A DNA stretch of 64,000 nt, from positions 9,116,001 to 9,180,000 of the forward strand of contig CM062208.1 of NCBI GenBank assembly GCA_031216445.1, read 5' to 3'. This document shows, in pieces, positions 1 to 13,339 of the stretch. Below the pieces are notes generated by a model that had not been told where the DNA came from, did no database searches, and saw only the letters and a list, made by a program, of their open reading frames with translations. The position numbers and the translations under genes were made by a program. Positions within the stretch are counted from its first letter, which is position 1; every line of letters starts with the position of its first letter. This stretch comes from Lateolabrax maculatus (Eukaryota; Chordata; Actinopteri; Acropomatiformes; Lateolabracidae).

Positions 1-497
1 CTCTGAATGATATGAATAATCACAGATACCATTTTCTGGGAGCCACAAGCACACACACATCGATGATGCCTTGTGCACTGATGTTTAAGATTTACATACT
101 AACGATTTGAATCTGTGTGTATTTAAAAACTGTATGAAGTTCAAATGTTACAGCGCTCTCAAGAATATTTTGTACAAAGCATAACAAATAAAGACAATAG
201 TGTTCACCAAGTGATAGATCCTTGCACTCATCAATGGAATATCAATGTATTTTTGGTGTATTTCTGGTGCAGATATTACTGCTTTTCTTTCATAATTAAG
301 TGTCACTCCACCTCCAAGAGAGGCATTTGGTGTGGTGCTTGTATATTTTCAGAAAGGTTTTAGAAAGGAATTAATTGTTCACATCTGGATGTATCCTAAA
401 GCAGATTTGCACCAACTAACCCTATTGACTTGGACATTAATTAAAATGAAAATTGTAAAGAAATCTATTATGATAACAACAATATACTAAACTTTAC

Positions 498-681
498 AGC
501 TGCAACTAATGATTGTTTTCATTAGCGATTAATCTGCAGATAATTTTTGTTTTTAATCAATTAATCATTAGTCTATTAAATGTCAAAATAAGAAATAGAA
601 CCCCCCAAAAATATTCAGTTTGCAATGATTTATAAAAAAGAGAAGCAGAAAATTGTCACATTTGAAAGCCTGGAACTATAG

Positions 682-747
<66 letters not shown>

Positions 748-840
748 GATTGAAACAATTAATCAATTATCAAAATATTTGCCAATTATTTTTCTGTTGA
801 TCAACTAATTGATTAATCAACTAATCGTTTCAGCCCTACT
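498..840 (+). mobile_element. non-autonomous DNA element (AATCGATTAAT-rich teleost MITE) with (TA) expansion
   Basis: Starts AGCTGCAACTAATGATTG and ends CTAATCGTTTCAGCCCT, imperfect inverted termini of a repeat family widespread in fish genomes, with internal TATTCAGTTTGCAATG and AAAGCCTGGAA. A (TA) run of about 28 units (689-744) sits inside it. Confidence 0.6.
689..744. repeat. (TA)n microsatellite
   Basis: An uninterrupted TA run of about 28 units. Confidence 0.95.
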
Positions 841-1674
841 AAACTTCTGCAAATGTTTTAAATATAAATGTATTGACATTATTTCATGATGAAAAAACTA
901 ATCAAATAACTACATTTGGGACATTTGAAGACTTTGAAGAGATTCTTGTTTTTGCATGTTGCAAAGTGCTGTTGTTGTGGTGTTTCTGCACTTCTGCACT
1001 TCTGCACTACATTTCTGTAGCTTCTTTTGCTCCTCTCTCTGGCAACATCAATAAAGGTCTGCAGCACTCCACTGGAAAGACCCACTACACTCTAGGACTG
1101 TGCTTAATGGTGTTGCATTCAATGTCCTGCTGCACGTTGTGGCACTGGCTGCCACAATGGTAATCCACGTTTTTCGTAACTCTCGTTCTTTAAAATGCAA
1201 TTTGCAATTCTTAATGTCAAAACTCAATTAAATGGCTCTTAGTTATGAGAATTTACTCCCCGGTGTGCAACTCTATCAACAACGCAAAATTGACATCAGA
1301 CTTTGCAGGGTGGTAAATTAATTTTGTTACTTTGCCGCTCTGTTTGGATCAGCCGGTGTCTCTGTTTGTATTATGCTGTGCGTAAACCTGGTCCAGTTCC
1401 TGCTCTGACCCTCCACACTCAGCAGAAGATGTCATGCCAGTGTCTTTCCCATCGCCGCACAGCACACCTGCTTGTTGGCATGGCGCGGTTGTGCCTCTGG
1501 GACGAGAAAAGAGGCGCCTGCTCAGCAAACATAAGGGCTAAATGGGTTGCCCTTAGCGACAGGGTTCTGAGCAGGGCTTGGCATCTGAACGCATATTGGG
1601 TAAATGAGGAAGGTTTTCACAGTGTGATTGGGAAATGATTTACCATGTTATAGTCCTGTTGTGATATAACACAC

Positions 1675-1709
1675 ATCTATCTATCCATCTATCTGTCTAT
1701 CTATCTATT
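1675..1709. repeat. (TCTA)n microsatellite, imperfect
   Basis: CTAT/CTGT/CCAT tetranucleotide units. Confidence 0.85.
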
Positions 1710-3493
1710 AATGGTATTTGTCACCCTGCTAACTCACAAAAAATAATTCAATTAATACAAATTTAATGAAGTATTTTATTATCCTGCTTCTTCCACCATG
1801 CTGAAGACAAGACAGAAGACAAGTTTAAAACAAAAATGTTAAAACTTCTTAAATGATCAGTGATGTAAAAGTATAGGCATAAGTTGACAACATCTCTTGA
1901 AAACATCTGTATTGGTATTGGCCTGAAAAAACACCTAACTTAAGCCCTACTCTACACTCATCTGTACATGTTGTAACTGAAAACACACCCACCAGTGTGT
2001 TGTGTATTCTCAATCTGCGTCTGACCTTTCTGCAGCTTTTCTTGCCTCTCGTCATTCCTCCTTGTTTGAACTCTTTTCCTGCCTTGCCATCTGTTTCTTC
2101 ATCATGTTCCTGCTGCTTGTAGTGAGCGTCTTCTTGTTTTAACAGCTTTGAACTTTGCAGAGCATGTTATCTTATTTTTATTTATTTACCTTTATTTTAG
2201 AATGAATGAAGTACAAGAAGTAAGAACATTTTATGAAATATGATCAGTTACTGGGGATTTTGCTCAAGTTACCCCTCAGGCCAGTATACAGACTGGGCCT
2301 TAAAATGATTGCTTACAGTACAATGTGTCACATTGTTGAAGCCGGTGAACAGCAGATAAACTGGCTGACATTATTTTAATTAACATTCTTCTGCATTATT
2401 ACGTGATGATTTGCATGTCATTCTGAATTGCAACATGTCATCTTTTAGGACAAATTTATACACTGTTGTGACCAGTTTAAGTAAATAAAATTTGTTTTTG
2501 GTTCTAATGGAGTTAAAGTCCGTCAGAATATAAATGAAGGAGCATCACCTACAGTCTTCTCCTTTTTTAACCTTCACTAAATGCTTAAGCAGCATTTTAT
2601 TCTCATTTCAGACCCTGGGAATACATTTTCTTAGAGTGAGTTTAATATCTTTTTTTTGCATTATGTGCCACAGTGATGGATTATCTTGATTGTAGATCCG
2701 AGCGTTGACAAGGGTGGGGTGGGGTAGGGGGTGGGGGGAAGGATAAACTGTCTTTTGGTGGCGTTTGTCCAACTTCACAGACTTATCAATGCAGGACAAT
2801 AAATCTTGTGACTGCATATTTTACACTGAATCAATGTACACTGCAGCTTGAAGGTTAACCTGCTTTTTTGTTCAAATTTGTTATTCAAATGCATCCTGCC
2901 TGGTATGGCAGCATTTGTCCATTCACAGCACTTATGTGTGAATCACTGATTGTCTGTGAGTTCCTTAAAAAGGAGTTAAAACCACATATGACCTTGAATA
3001 AAATGGGGGCCCCAATCTAAATCTTTTTAAACTGAACTTATTTGTTTCTTTTTTACAATAATGTCTGAAGACCTCCACTTACATCTCATCTTAGATCACT
3101 CTTACATCTCTCCCCACCTTTCATGTATATGCGTCCTGCATGTGCATGTCTGTGTTTTGGGCGTATGTGTGTGTGTAAACTGAACAATGGAGTGAAAACA
3201 TTGAATTTCCACCAATGGGATTCATAAAGTAATTCCTTTTCTTCTTCTTCCTCTTCTGCTTCTAAAACCTCTCTGTGCTCTGTAATATTGAGGGCCTCCT
3301 CAATCTTTCCAAACATAAATGTGTTGTTTCATTTGTTATATTCATTCTTGTATGAATCCAGACTGAGACAACCAAGGTCACCTACAGTAAAGGAAGGAAA
3401 CGTTATGTGGGTGTTTTTGTATTGTCCACAAGGGTGAAATAAGACACAAAAAGTTCTAATTTATTCTTATATTTTCATTATGTATATATATAT

Positions 3494-3495
<2 letters not shown>

Positions 3496-3546
<51 letters not shown>
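3496..3546. repeat. (AG)n microsatellite
   Basis: A pure AG run of about 25 units after a short TA run. Confidence 0.95.
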
Positions 3547-3550
<4 letters not shown>

Positions 3551-4849
3551 TGGATTTAGTATTGCACTCACACACATTGTTGGATCAAAATTGATGCAGA
3601 GGAACCGGAGATATCGTCTTTTTTATTTCATTCTCCTTCCTTGTCAAAATCTGGTACCTACATTACCCACAATGCAACTGGTCTGCTGACAGTTGACAGA
3701 GATTCGGGTGGGTTTAATGGTAGTAGTGGCCAGTGTAGCCTCGAGTTGCTAGCCATATGATAGGCTACTCTCCAAGATCTGTAAATAGAGCAAAATTGGC
3801 TGAGGTCCCCATTATTTTTAAGGATAAACATTTTGGTCATAATGGCAACAGGTTTACTACTTTACACCTAAGCAACTTCACTTCTGTCTTTTGACATTTA
3901 TGACTTTGGATCAAAATTCACATTTGCCTTAAGTGTTGCTCATCACACCTTCAAATGACTTTTCATTTTGTCTCTGAAGCTTCCATTGCAATCCTACGCT
4001 CATGGGCTAATCAGCCTTGTAACTTCTTCAGGATACATGTATTATCAGAAAAGGCATGTACACTAGTGTTACATAACACCACCAACCACAAATCATTGTG
4101 TTTGCAATGGAGGAATATATTTTCTCAAAGTGGAAAATTAAAACATCCATACATTGACTTTCACTCTTCACACCTGCGGGCAATTTAGAGTTTCCTATCA
4201 ACCTAACCTGCATCTCAGGATACCACAGCACCTGCAGGAAACAGATGAAAAAGGTGCAAATTCCAGATTAATATTGTGAAATATTGTGGAAATATTATGG
4301 GAATGCAGATGGCACATCACTAGAAGAAAGTTTATTTTTATGTTTGACCAACTACCTTACTTAAGAATACTGTTGATGTAAAATAAAAGCAATTCCATTT
4401 CCTTTTAACCAACCAGAGGTAGATAAACGTGCAGAAAAGATATGTAAGAGTTATGAATCTTCGAAAGGTTACAACTCAACATGTCCCAAACATTTAGTAA
4501 ATTCGATGTATGCTGCTGGTTATAAATCAGCCATATTCTTTTAATATTGGTCGATGTCTTTACAGGGTAGCGTAAGAGGAGTTTCTTTTTCTTAATACTC
4601 AGAGAGACCCATTGCTAGATAAATGTGTGTTTTAAAACTGAAAAACAAATTTTGGCTTCAAATGTGTGACACACTGATGAGAGGCAACCAGGGTTTATGA
4701 ATTTCTATTCAAATGACGTTCATAAAATCTCATCTGTTAATGCAAATATGCCTGGTAGTGTCACAGTTTTTAATCCCCTTGTTTCATCAGTGTACATGAC
4801 AACATCAACAGCGTTGTAAACAGTAATGAGTATTTAGTCTAATACAGTA

Positions 4850-5110
4850 ATTACACACTTCTTAAACTAAACTTGGACTGGAGTAGCTGCTCCACCAGCA
4901 CCAGAGCATTGTGTCTTGGGATTATGAGCCCCTGTTCTGTTAACAAGGTGCTGTGGCTGCGAATCAGAGCTGCTAATGACTTAAAGAGCATATCAGCTAT
5001 GGCTCGTTTGCTGAACAGATGAGTAGCACACTGCTTCAACTTTCTACTTTAATTAGGGATTGGCTAAAACACAGCTCCCCATGGTCTTGACACATTACCA
5101 ATACTCATGC
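4850..5110. promoter_or_regulatory. candidate conserved non-coding element
   Basis: This is a unique stretch of balanced composition with TTGGGATTATGAGCC, TGTTAACAAGGTGCTG, GAGCTGCTAATGAC and TACTTTAATTAGGG. The short minus-strand frame over it has no protein-like features. Support is from texture only. Confidence 0.3.
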
Positions 5111-6054
5111 TCGAGTCTATTAGTGCTTAACACAAGTCCACACGGACTGCAGGTTATCCCATAGCTGTCCAATAATTTAATGCACTAGAGTAATGTTTCC
5201 TAAGTATTCTGATGACATGACCTGTCATTGCACTTTACTCCAGAGGAGTGTAATGCATTTCCTGCACTTTGCATTCGGTGTTTGCAGGTATTGACCGAGT
5301 TCCGTGCGGAGGTCATAAGTTCACCTTCATTCCTGAACAGACATTCAGATTCTTACACGGGGAAAGACACCACCAGTCACAGCTTCTCTCAATCAAGCCC
5401 TGATCAAGCACAAAGGCAGATCTGACTCTAAATAATACATGACTTGCCTTCCCATATACACGCCCCACTGGGATACTGAAGAGAGGGTGCAGGTTCAAAC
5501 AACTTTCCTCATCTTCAAACGTCCTGCCTTCATCTAAGCTGCTGTCAGATTTTCTGACACAGCATGGACCTGGAAACATCAGGAAGGAATTTCTGTTAAA
5601 GGGGGGATGCCATTCCAGTGCATGTTTGTCCTTGTCCTGAAAGACTCTCTCTGATTTGGAGACCCTTCAGTAATATCCTGATATCCAGACTGGAGCATTC
5701 ACTTTAATGCTGGGGGGGAGGACGATGGACAACCTGGCTGTTGAAGCCCATTTGGATATTTTTAGGGGACTTGGTTACATTTTCAAGTTCATAGTTGCTT
5801 TGATGTAAAAGGCCAACAAAGGGCGACCATGTCAGTGTCATTGTTAATTAAATTTTGCAATAATGTGAATATTGGGTGCTTGTCGGCCACCAGGAACAGT
5901 GTATAGAGAGTGGTATATCCCTGAAGAGGACAGAAGTGAAAGTGAAACAACTGATCCTAGAAAAATCAAAACCATTCAAAATCATATTGAAATTTTTAAA
6001 AAATACTAAAAATCCAGTCTTGGAGCATATAACCTCACTACAGTCATGATAGTG

Positions 6055-6485
6055 GCTCATAGTGGCAATGCTACCATTCTGATGTTTAGCATTAGGCCAT
6101 TTTTCTCATACGGTATGTTCATTATCTTGGTAGTTAGGCTACATCATCTGGGAACCATGAATGCCAAATTCTGTGCCTATCCATCTAGTGAGATAGTAAA
6201 CACAGGATAAGTGCCACTGCTGGTGACATTAGATGAAAAGTCAGCTGGTTCTCAGGAGGGATGGCGGTTCGATCCCCGGCTGATCCTTACCACATGTCGA
6301 CATTGTAAAGCTATACAAATGTGGGCCATTTCCATATCTGAAAGTCTGGTTATCACCAAAGTCATAAGGGTTCATCCCTGGGGATCACGGACAGTTCTTG
6401 AGATATTTAAGTCTGGGGCGAAGTGGAGTAACGACCAACTAACATTGCCATCCCTACAGCCACGACACCAGCGTGGATAAAAATG
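6055..6485 (+). repeat. dispersed teleost repeat with nested insertion
   Basis: The right part reads AAAGTCATAAGGGTTCATCC, GAGATATTTAAGTCTGGGGC, CATTGCCATCCCTACAGCCA and GCGTGGATAAAAA. These are hallmarks of a common fish repeat built of degenerate units of roughly 100 bp. A different element interrupts it at about 6240-6345. Confidence 0.5.
6240..6345 (+). mobile_element. nested, internally deleted short element
   Basis: GGCGGTTCGATCCCCGGCTG (tRNA box-B-like), CCACATGTCGACATTGTAAA and CAAATGTGGGCCATTTCCAT match both ends of a common fish short element without its middle. It sits inside the repeat at 6055-6485. Confidence 0.4.
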
Positions 6486-7539
6486 GTAATATCGTTTTTT
6501 CAGAAAGGCTGATAAAAGAAATGCTCGTGAGTCAGGACTTTGCTCTCTATTGTGCTCTTGTCATTGTCACTATGTATGTATTTTAAGCATAGCTATTAGG
6601 TGATGTTACTGAACCAAAGTTAAAACTAACTTTGAGTTGTAGTGAAAAATTATCTCAGCTCTTATGGTGGAGTGATTTTGCAAAGAATGCAAAATGCTAA
6701 TAGAGCTCTTTTCTTGTCCGAATCCTGGTCATTTGATTAAAACAAAATAATATTCTCTCTTCTTTTGACTGGGAATGCAGACACAAGCACAGGCTGGCTG
6801 CTCAGAAGGAGTCACAGTGCTGCTGCTTTTTGCCTGGTGATAAAGAATCAGCCTGTTCCTTTAGCTTCAAGTGTAGTCATGTGTATAATTGCTCTGGGAC
6901 TGGAAATGCACCATGCGTGAATATAAAGGAAGGGCCATTTAATAGGAAACACTGTCCAAACAACATACCTTCAGTTCGTCTAAATGTCCCATGTCACAGA
7001 GAAGCTGCAGAGGACGGAAGGAGGTTCATGACAGCAACAACAAGTGATGAGAGTGAGGGGAGCTAACAGGGACGAACGAGAAACTAGATAAAAAGGGACG
7101 GAGGGCTACTAATCACCTCAGACCGTTAAAACAAAAACAATCAGAATTTTCAATCTCAGAAATTCATTGTTGAAACTCATTCATCTCAACCATTGTTGTT
7201 CTAGTCAGGCATCCTCAGTGTTTATCAAGTCAACCAACTACAGATTGCTTTATTTGATTACAGTTCCCTCATATTTTCACGAACAGTATTTGTAAAAGCA
7301 TCAATTCCACAATAATTCCACTCAAAATAACTATAAACTGAGGGCGACTGTTTGGTTTAATTTACAGATTTCAGTGATATGGATTGCTCAGTAATTGCGG
7401 ATATTATTATTACTGCGGTGGAGAATTATCTACATAAATGCTCTGGATGGGATTAAAAACTGACCAGTGCAGGTAATGTTAAAATCACCCACTTCCCCCA
7501 GAGAAATAAATCCAGTCTGAACGGGGCATTTGTACTAAT

Positions 7540-7820
7540 TTAAGCCAGCATATATAGATTTTTCGGCCACTTTCAGGTAGCACAAACAAGCTGTAAACAT
7601 AATACTGACACATTACTTTTTAAGCTGATATGACAAAGTTGTTCGCAAACAGTTGCTCATTCAGTGGGTGTCCATTTACTCTCCTTTTTGGTCTGCACCA
7701 ACTCCTGACGGAAATATCTGGCTCTTTAGTTGCCAAATGATCCACCACGTTCACCACCTAGTGGCTAACTTGTCTCTCTGACATTCGGTGCTGGGCATGT
7801 AACATACAGTTAATTTATCA
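7540..7820. repeat. probable dispersed teleost repeat
   Basis: AAGCTGATATGACAAAGTTG, GTTGCTCATTCAGTGGGTG and CACCAACTCCTGACGGAAAT are phrases I recognise from repeats in other fish genomes. The family name is not known to me. Confidence 0.35.
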
Positions 7821-9324
7821 GATCTCACTGAAAATAAATAGTTCATTTGGAAATGAGGTTGATGATAGTGGTGAGAGTGAACCAAGACAGTAAAGTTGTG
7901 GGCAATCAAGCTCAAAGACGCTTAAAGCTCTTAAGTGTCTTCACTCCGAGCAAAACTTTTCACAAAACTAATTATGTGATCCATATAAAAATATATGTAC
8001 AGCAGCTTCAGTGAAAAAATCGGTCCATTGACTAGTGGTAACTAATAATTCAACTGTATTTTTGCCTTAAAGTATATTGAAGTGGTGGATTCATTGAAAT
8101 TAATTAATTCAATTACATTATTACCAATAATACATCAATACTGTAGGATGATGTCAGCAGCAAAAGACCAGTAATTAGCTCCCAGAAGAAGCTCTAAAGC
8201 AGAAAACAATAAAACAGCCAGCATCCAAGCACACAAACATGAACTGAACAGAGCCCAGACATCTACTTAAAACTCAACCATATTGACAGACATTTTTTTC
8301 AGCATCATCACAATAATGAAAAACATCTATTGTAAGCTTCTCTCTAAAGAACTGAGGGAAGAGGCACACCAATTCTAATGAGGTGCTGACTTGCAGGCAG
8401 ACATCAAAGAGAGAAACAGAAAGCCACACACTCATAACTCTAAAATCTTTATCCTGAGGAAGGCAGCGTACCCAAATGTTGATCTGTAAAACTTGAAATG
8501 AAAAAGATTGTGTTGCAGTTATGAGTGAGCTTTCACCTGAAGAACAATAAATGGAAACGCAGAGAAGAGAAGAATGACTGAGAAAACCGCTGTTGAGATA
8601 AAATAGGCAACATTACAGATAGTGGGGTGCATGGGGATATGTGTTCGAGTGACTGGGCTGAATGTAAATGTCTCATTGATCGTTTGGCTGATGCAAGCAG
8701 ACCCTGATCCTATTGATCAGCTCAAAGCCAAGGGCAGAAGGAGGCCACAAACTCAGACACTGACCTCTGCTGCCTTGACCTTGGCCTAAATCCAGAAAAC
8801 TGCCCTTCATCCTTCATCCTGTGACCTCTGGCCTCCAGGGGGGCCCCAGATGTGACCTGTGCTGTGTGTTTTAGTGTCCTGGCTGCGCTCCCGTACTCCT
8901 CGACAAACTGCCTGAGCCAAAGGAAGATCTCCAGAGAGCTTAAGAGGAAGGGGGAGGGATAAAATAAGGCAAAATGTTTCACTTGAATGCTACTTCACCT
9001 GGGAGGTGTGACCACAGTCTGAGAGCTGAGAGAAGAGAGAGAGAGAAAGACGGAAAACAAAGATAGGAAGAGGGATGAAGGAAGAATGTTTTCGACACTC
9101 TTAAGAAGCAGTTGTAAGGTTACTAGCAGCTCAGTGGTATTGATCTGTTAATTTAATTACGTGAGCATGCATTAAATACACATACACTAGCACAGACACA
9201 GTGATGGATCACAGTATCAGGCAGCTTTTGCTTCCTTTGTGTTAATATACCACAGAGGTGGTTTCTAAAAAAATTTCTGCAGCTAGGATACTATAGGACT
9301 TCTTTTGGTTATTTCTTTCTCTGT

Positions 9325-9440
9325 TATAAGTTTTTGGGTGTCATATAGAGTGTGTCATATGTTTGTAAAGCCCCTTGAGGCTAATTTGTGATTCGTATTA
9401 TTGGGCTTTGCAAATAAAATTCCCTTGACTTGACTAATTC
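9325..9440 (+). repeat. 3' tail of a dispersed element
   Basis: GTAAAGCCCCTTGAGGC, TTATTGGGCTTTGCAAATAA and the tail CCCTTGACTTGAC match the common fish tail ending in short TTGAC repeats. Only the tail is evident. Confidence 0.4.
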
Positions 9441-9639
9441 AAATACACAGACACGTGAAAATAACAGAGCGGTAAAAAACAATGAGATAGACAGACAGAA
9501 GTATGATGTACGCTGCGTGTGTCCAAATTTAAGTCTAGGTACAATCAGATTTTAACCAGATGTCAAAGGCTACATGATCTTTTATTAATGCGCCTGCTTC
9601 ATATGTTCACACTGGGATTATGCATTTCCATGTTTAATA

Positions 9640-9745
9640 TGTGCAAAAACTGAAAACAGGTAGCCTGGTTCTGTCCACAAGTAACAAACACCACCTACCA
9701 GCCCCTCTAAAGCTCACTTATTAACAGGTTGTATAGTATGTTGTC
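9640..9745 (+). repeat. fragment of the 49.1-kb repeat family
   Basis: GGTAGCCTGGTTCTGTCC and CTACCAGCCCCTCTAAAGC followed by TCACTTATTAACAGGTTG match the middle of the family. Confidence 0.4.
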
Positions 9746-10379
9746 TTTTTAAATAATTTGTGTAATATGATTAAATGTTGTTAATATTTACTAAAATATA
9801 AAACTATTGGCGGTTTGAACTTCCTTTAACTGTGATATAATTAACAACGATCACATGAGCCCAACAAATGTCCAGTACCTCACTGGTTATGGTGGGGTGG
9901 CAGCAGACTCAGCCACACACAATCAATAGACCATCAGGTTAAAGGTGAGAGATCATGGCCAATTCATTTTTCTTATAGAATGGGACATGTCTATGTATGT
10001 GGTTGTGCGTGTGTGTGTGTGTGTGGAGGGTTTAAGGGGGTTGGGTGTGTTATTGATCACTACAACCACCCACATTGGCCAATTGGAGGGAATACCTGAG
10101 TCATAAATTAGTAAGGGCATTAACAGTGGATGAATTGGTGAGGAACAAATAGATAATAACCACATTACAACAGGAAATTTATTTCAGTTAGTGAAATTAT
10201 GTACTTTGATTATGCTGACGCTCACAGCATGTGGTATAAGGCAATAATGACTCAAGCAATTAACTCAACTGATCTTTCCAGTAACACCTGCAGCACAGGG
10301 AGCTCAATCAATTTTTTTTCAGAACACAACAAGGAACTATTTCCATACTAGTAATTGTCTTGTTATACGGTCCTGTTGT

Positions 10380-10870
10380 GTTAAAGCCTTCATACTGTAA
10401 GTTCACAGCCCCGACCCATCTCCAGTCGCTCCACATTGTGTGCTTATTGCCTTTATCAATCTACTAGAGCCCAGAACAAAGACCTTCGTGTTCAAACAGC
10501 AATTACTCTCTCATCTCCTGAGGCATCAGCACCGGCCTAATTGGATTTAAATGAACCCCCAAATTTCCCTTTGTTACAGCAAATAATATGCAAGGCTTTT
10601 TAATTAAGATCCGATACAAGCTCACGTGGAGGGTCCGCAGTTGCTTTCATGTCCTGCTTTCAAATAGAGGCTGGAGCTTTCATGGCGGACAGTTTGGTGC
10701 AGAGTTTGGCTCAGCGGGAGGTTGCATGTAGTGGTAGTGTGTGTGTGTGTGTGTGATGTATATGTGGGTGGGTTGTTGTCTATCAGGTGAGGTGGATCAG
10801 TTAATTAAAGAGGCTCTAATGTGATTGATCAACTTCTGTCAGCACTCTGAAGACAAGTTGTTTCACCTCA
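10380..10870. promoter_or_regulatory. candidate conserved enhancer in the pou3f3 desert
   Basis: This is a unique, balanced-composition stretch dense in homeodomain and POU/SOX-like words: CCTAATTGGATTTAAATG, CCCTTTGTTACAG, ATATGCAA at 10586-10593, TTTTTAATTAAGATCC, and TAATTAAAGAGG at about 10800. A (GT) tract at 10737-10755 interrupts it. This texture is typical of vertebrate conserved non-coding elements. No alignment was possible. Confidence 0.45.
10737..10755. repeat. (GT)n tract
   Basis: A short GT run inside the candidate enhancer; another lies at about 10009-10025. Confidence 0.85.
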
Positions 10871-11949
10871 ACTTTGGATTGTAGCATGTTAGAAAGTTTA
10901 TCTCACTTGCAGAATCCTTCTCATTCAAACTGGACATACTGGATCTTTTTGAATATTATATAATATACATTGACTATGTAAACCACCCTGTAATAATGTA
11001 GTGATAAAGGAAATTAAAGCCAAAATGCTACCTATCTATTAATCATCTGACTATGGGCGTTTACTCTTTTGTTAAGCCAAATAGATTTTGCCACAATCTC
11101 CGCCAGCCAATCATATTGTTGGTGTCAAACTTTAAAACTATTCTCCTTTCTGCTGCTGTCAGCTGTCATTTCAGTGTGATCCATCGTTGTGACCCTCCTC
11201 CACCCCATTCACCGCCTGTTTAATCACTTCCAGTGCCAAGCCCAGGTTTGAGCTCATCAGAAGCCCGCTCCTCTTCACATCCATCCAAATCTTGAGCCAT
11301 TCTCTTCCATCACCACCATCATTATACTACTCAATTCTTCACTACCTCCTTAAAACATGATGCGTCACGATGGGAGAAGACTCTTCACATTTCTCATCTT
11401 TATTGTGCACATGTCAGTAAATATATTTGTTCAGTCTTAATGAAGTCTGTCCTGTTTGAATTGTTATTAGGATCATTTCATTGTTGGTTCTCCAGAGCCG
11501 AGGGGAACTGCAGAGTAGGGTGATAATTCTCTGGGCTGGTCACTATCTGAGCAATCCCTTTTACATACAGGTACTCATGATCTACTGCTAATATAAAAAT
11601 ATTGATTACAGCAGCTTTAAAGCATTAAATCCCAGCGATGACATCCCATCTACATCTATAGTCTCCACAGTACGTCGCATGAAGGTTATTGTATCTCTTT
11701 TTCTCTCAGGAATGGGCAGAAAAGTGTTCAGTCCAGGCAGCATATGTACCTCAGGCATAATTTAAATTTGTGACATGTGTTTAACAGATGCTGCAGCACA
11801 CAAAGAATCCTTTGCCATTGGCATAGGTGTACAGACAGAGTGAAATGTGCTGAGTCTGGCAGTAGAAGTGATCCTTTGCTGCTTCAAAAGTGATTAGACT
11901 GCAACTAAAGAATGTTCTCTTGTTGGATCACTATTGTCAGGGGGGATAT

Positions 11950-12130
11950 GATTGATTGATTGATCTGCTGCTCATGTCCTCTTAGAATACACAGCTATAT
12001 AACAGCGGCTGGAACAGGAAGTCATCAGTCAGCCAATTGTTGTCATGAATCATTCAACCTTTGACTTCATTACTTTGTTGAGTCGGCTTTGCCCAATCAC
12101 AATGAAAGATTCAGGATAGGACAAACGAGA
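11950..12130. promoter_or_regulatory. candidate conserved non-coding element with SOX-like words
   Basis: This unique stretch contains CCAATTGTTGTCATGAATC, TTACTTTGTTGAGTCGG and CCAATCACAATGAAAG, which are SOX- and homeodomain-like motifs. It has no repeat features and no credible frame. Confidence 0.33.
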
Positions 12131-12889
12131 CACTGCACAATTTGTAATGACATTTTGAGACTTTTCTTTGCTGTTATAATGCTGTGAAAATTATGACTAA
12201 AATGCTGCTGTAAGACCACCTTAGGTTCACTAAACCCATCACACTAAATGTATGGATTGAATTCTCCCTTGCCTCAGTGAATTAGCAAAGGAAATAATGA
12301 TAGATGATTGAAGAGCATGGAAATCGTCTTTTTTTGTGTGTGCTGATAGTGGAACCATCTTTCTCAATAACTCAGCACACAGTTTAGGTCTTTTCCATTA
12401 CCTCAGCAGAGACTCTGAAAGATAATGATAAAGCGCTGAATAGAATACATATTCACAGTCCACTTTCCTAATGTGTGAACCCACCTTTTCACTGAGAAAG
12501 AAGAGGGAATATTAAGTTAAGCTAAGAAAATATTAGTCAGGCAGCACACAGTAATCAGTGTTGAAAATGGCTGTTTTTCTATACGGCGGAGTTACTTCAT
12601 TATATGTGCACGCAAATTTATATTATTATGTTAACACAGTTCAAGCCTGTGTTAACATTATAGAGTTGAAGAGCACAGCCAATTACAAGCATCCCTCTAT
12701 AATCATAGACCACAGTTGTGTGTGTACATAAATGCATAGAAGTGTCTGTGGTAAAAAAAGATGAGTTTTAGGTTTGTGGTTGCAATGCTGGTATAGAGAG
12801 GAGTGTGGAGTTACAGCTGAAACTGTGTATTGAGAGGCTGATCAAGAGTGAATGGAGCTGTGAGATTTTCAATACTTCTCATTTCTCTC

Positions 12890-13085
12890 TCTTTTCAAGT
12901 AAGGAGAATTCGACTCTTATTCCATAAGGTAAAGTCGAACAGTTCCATGTGGTTTGTGAGTGAATTAATCATGATGATTAATTGGCTTTCAAGTTAAATA
13001 TCCAGTGAGCGATGTCAGGCTGCCAGACATCAGGGCTAAATTGACAGGCCTTTAAGGAGAAGCAGATTGATTTACACAGCAGCTA
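12890..13085. promoter_or_regulatory. candidate enhancer with inverted homeodomain sites
   Basis: This unique stretch is centred on AATTAATC-ATGAT-GATTAATT (12963-12983), a perfect 8-bp inverted pair of homeodomain/bicoid-like sites. It is followed by ATTGGCTTTCAAG, GACAGGCCTTTAAGG and CAGCTAATGAATCC. It reads like a developmental conserved element; conservation itself was not tested. Confidence 0.42.
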
Positions 13086-13339
13086 ATGAATCCCCCTCCA
13101 CCCAGAAGGGGAGGAAAGGTAAACAAGTCTTTTCTTTTCCTTCCTCCCATCTGCCTTGTTCAAGTACATTTTGCTCTGTTTTGAACTCTTGATAAATTCC
13201 CCCTTTTCTATTGCTTTTCCAATATGGACAGCTAGAACAGACAGATAAATTCTGTGTGTTTGTCAATGTTTAAGTGGCACTATGCTTGTATATACTGTGT
13301 TTTTACATCTACTACGACTATCAGGCAAATTATGCCTTG

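Noticed and set aside
1303..1638. 111-codon + frame near the left edge
   Set aside because: No domain, signal or splice context; composition follows a locally GC-richer patch.
1675..1709. CRISPR-like or regulatory array in TCTA repeats
   Set aside because: This is a simple eukaryotic microsatellite without spacers.
6260..6290. tRNA gene suggested by GGTTCGATCCCC
   Set aside because: Only the box-B-like part is present; there is no acceptor stem or box A at the right distance. It fits a short interspersed element.
8722..8982. 86-codon minus frame containing LEIFLWLRQFVEEYGSAA
   Set aside because: It looks mildly protein-like and has an acceptor-like CCTCTTAAG, but there is no donor, partner exon or recognisable family.
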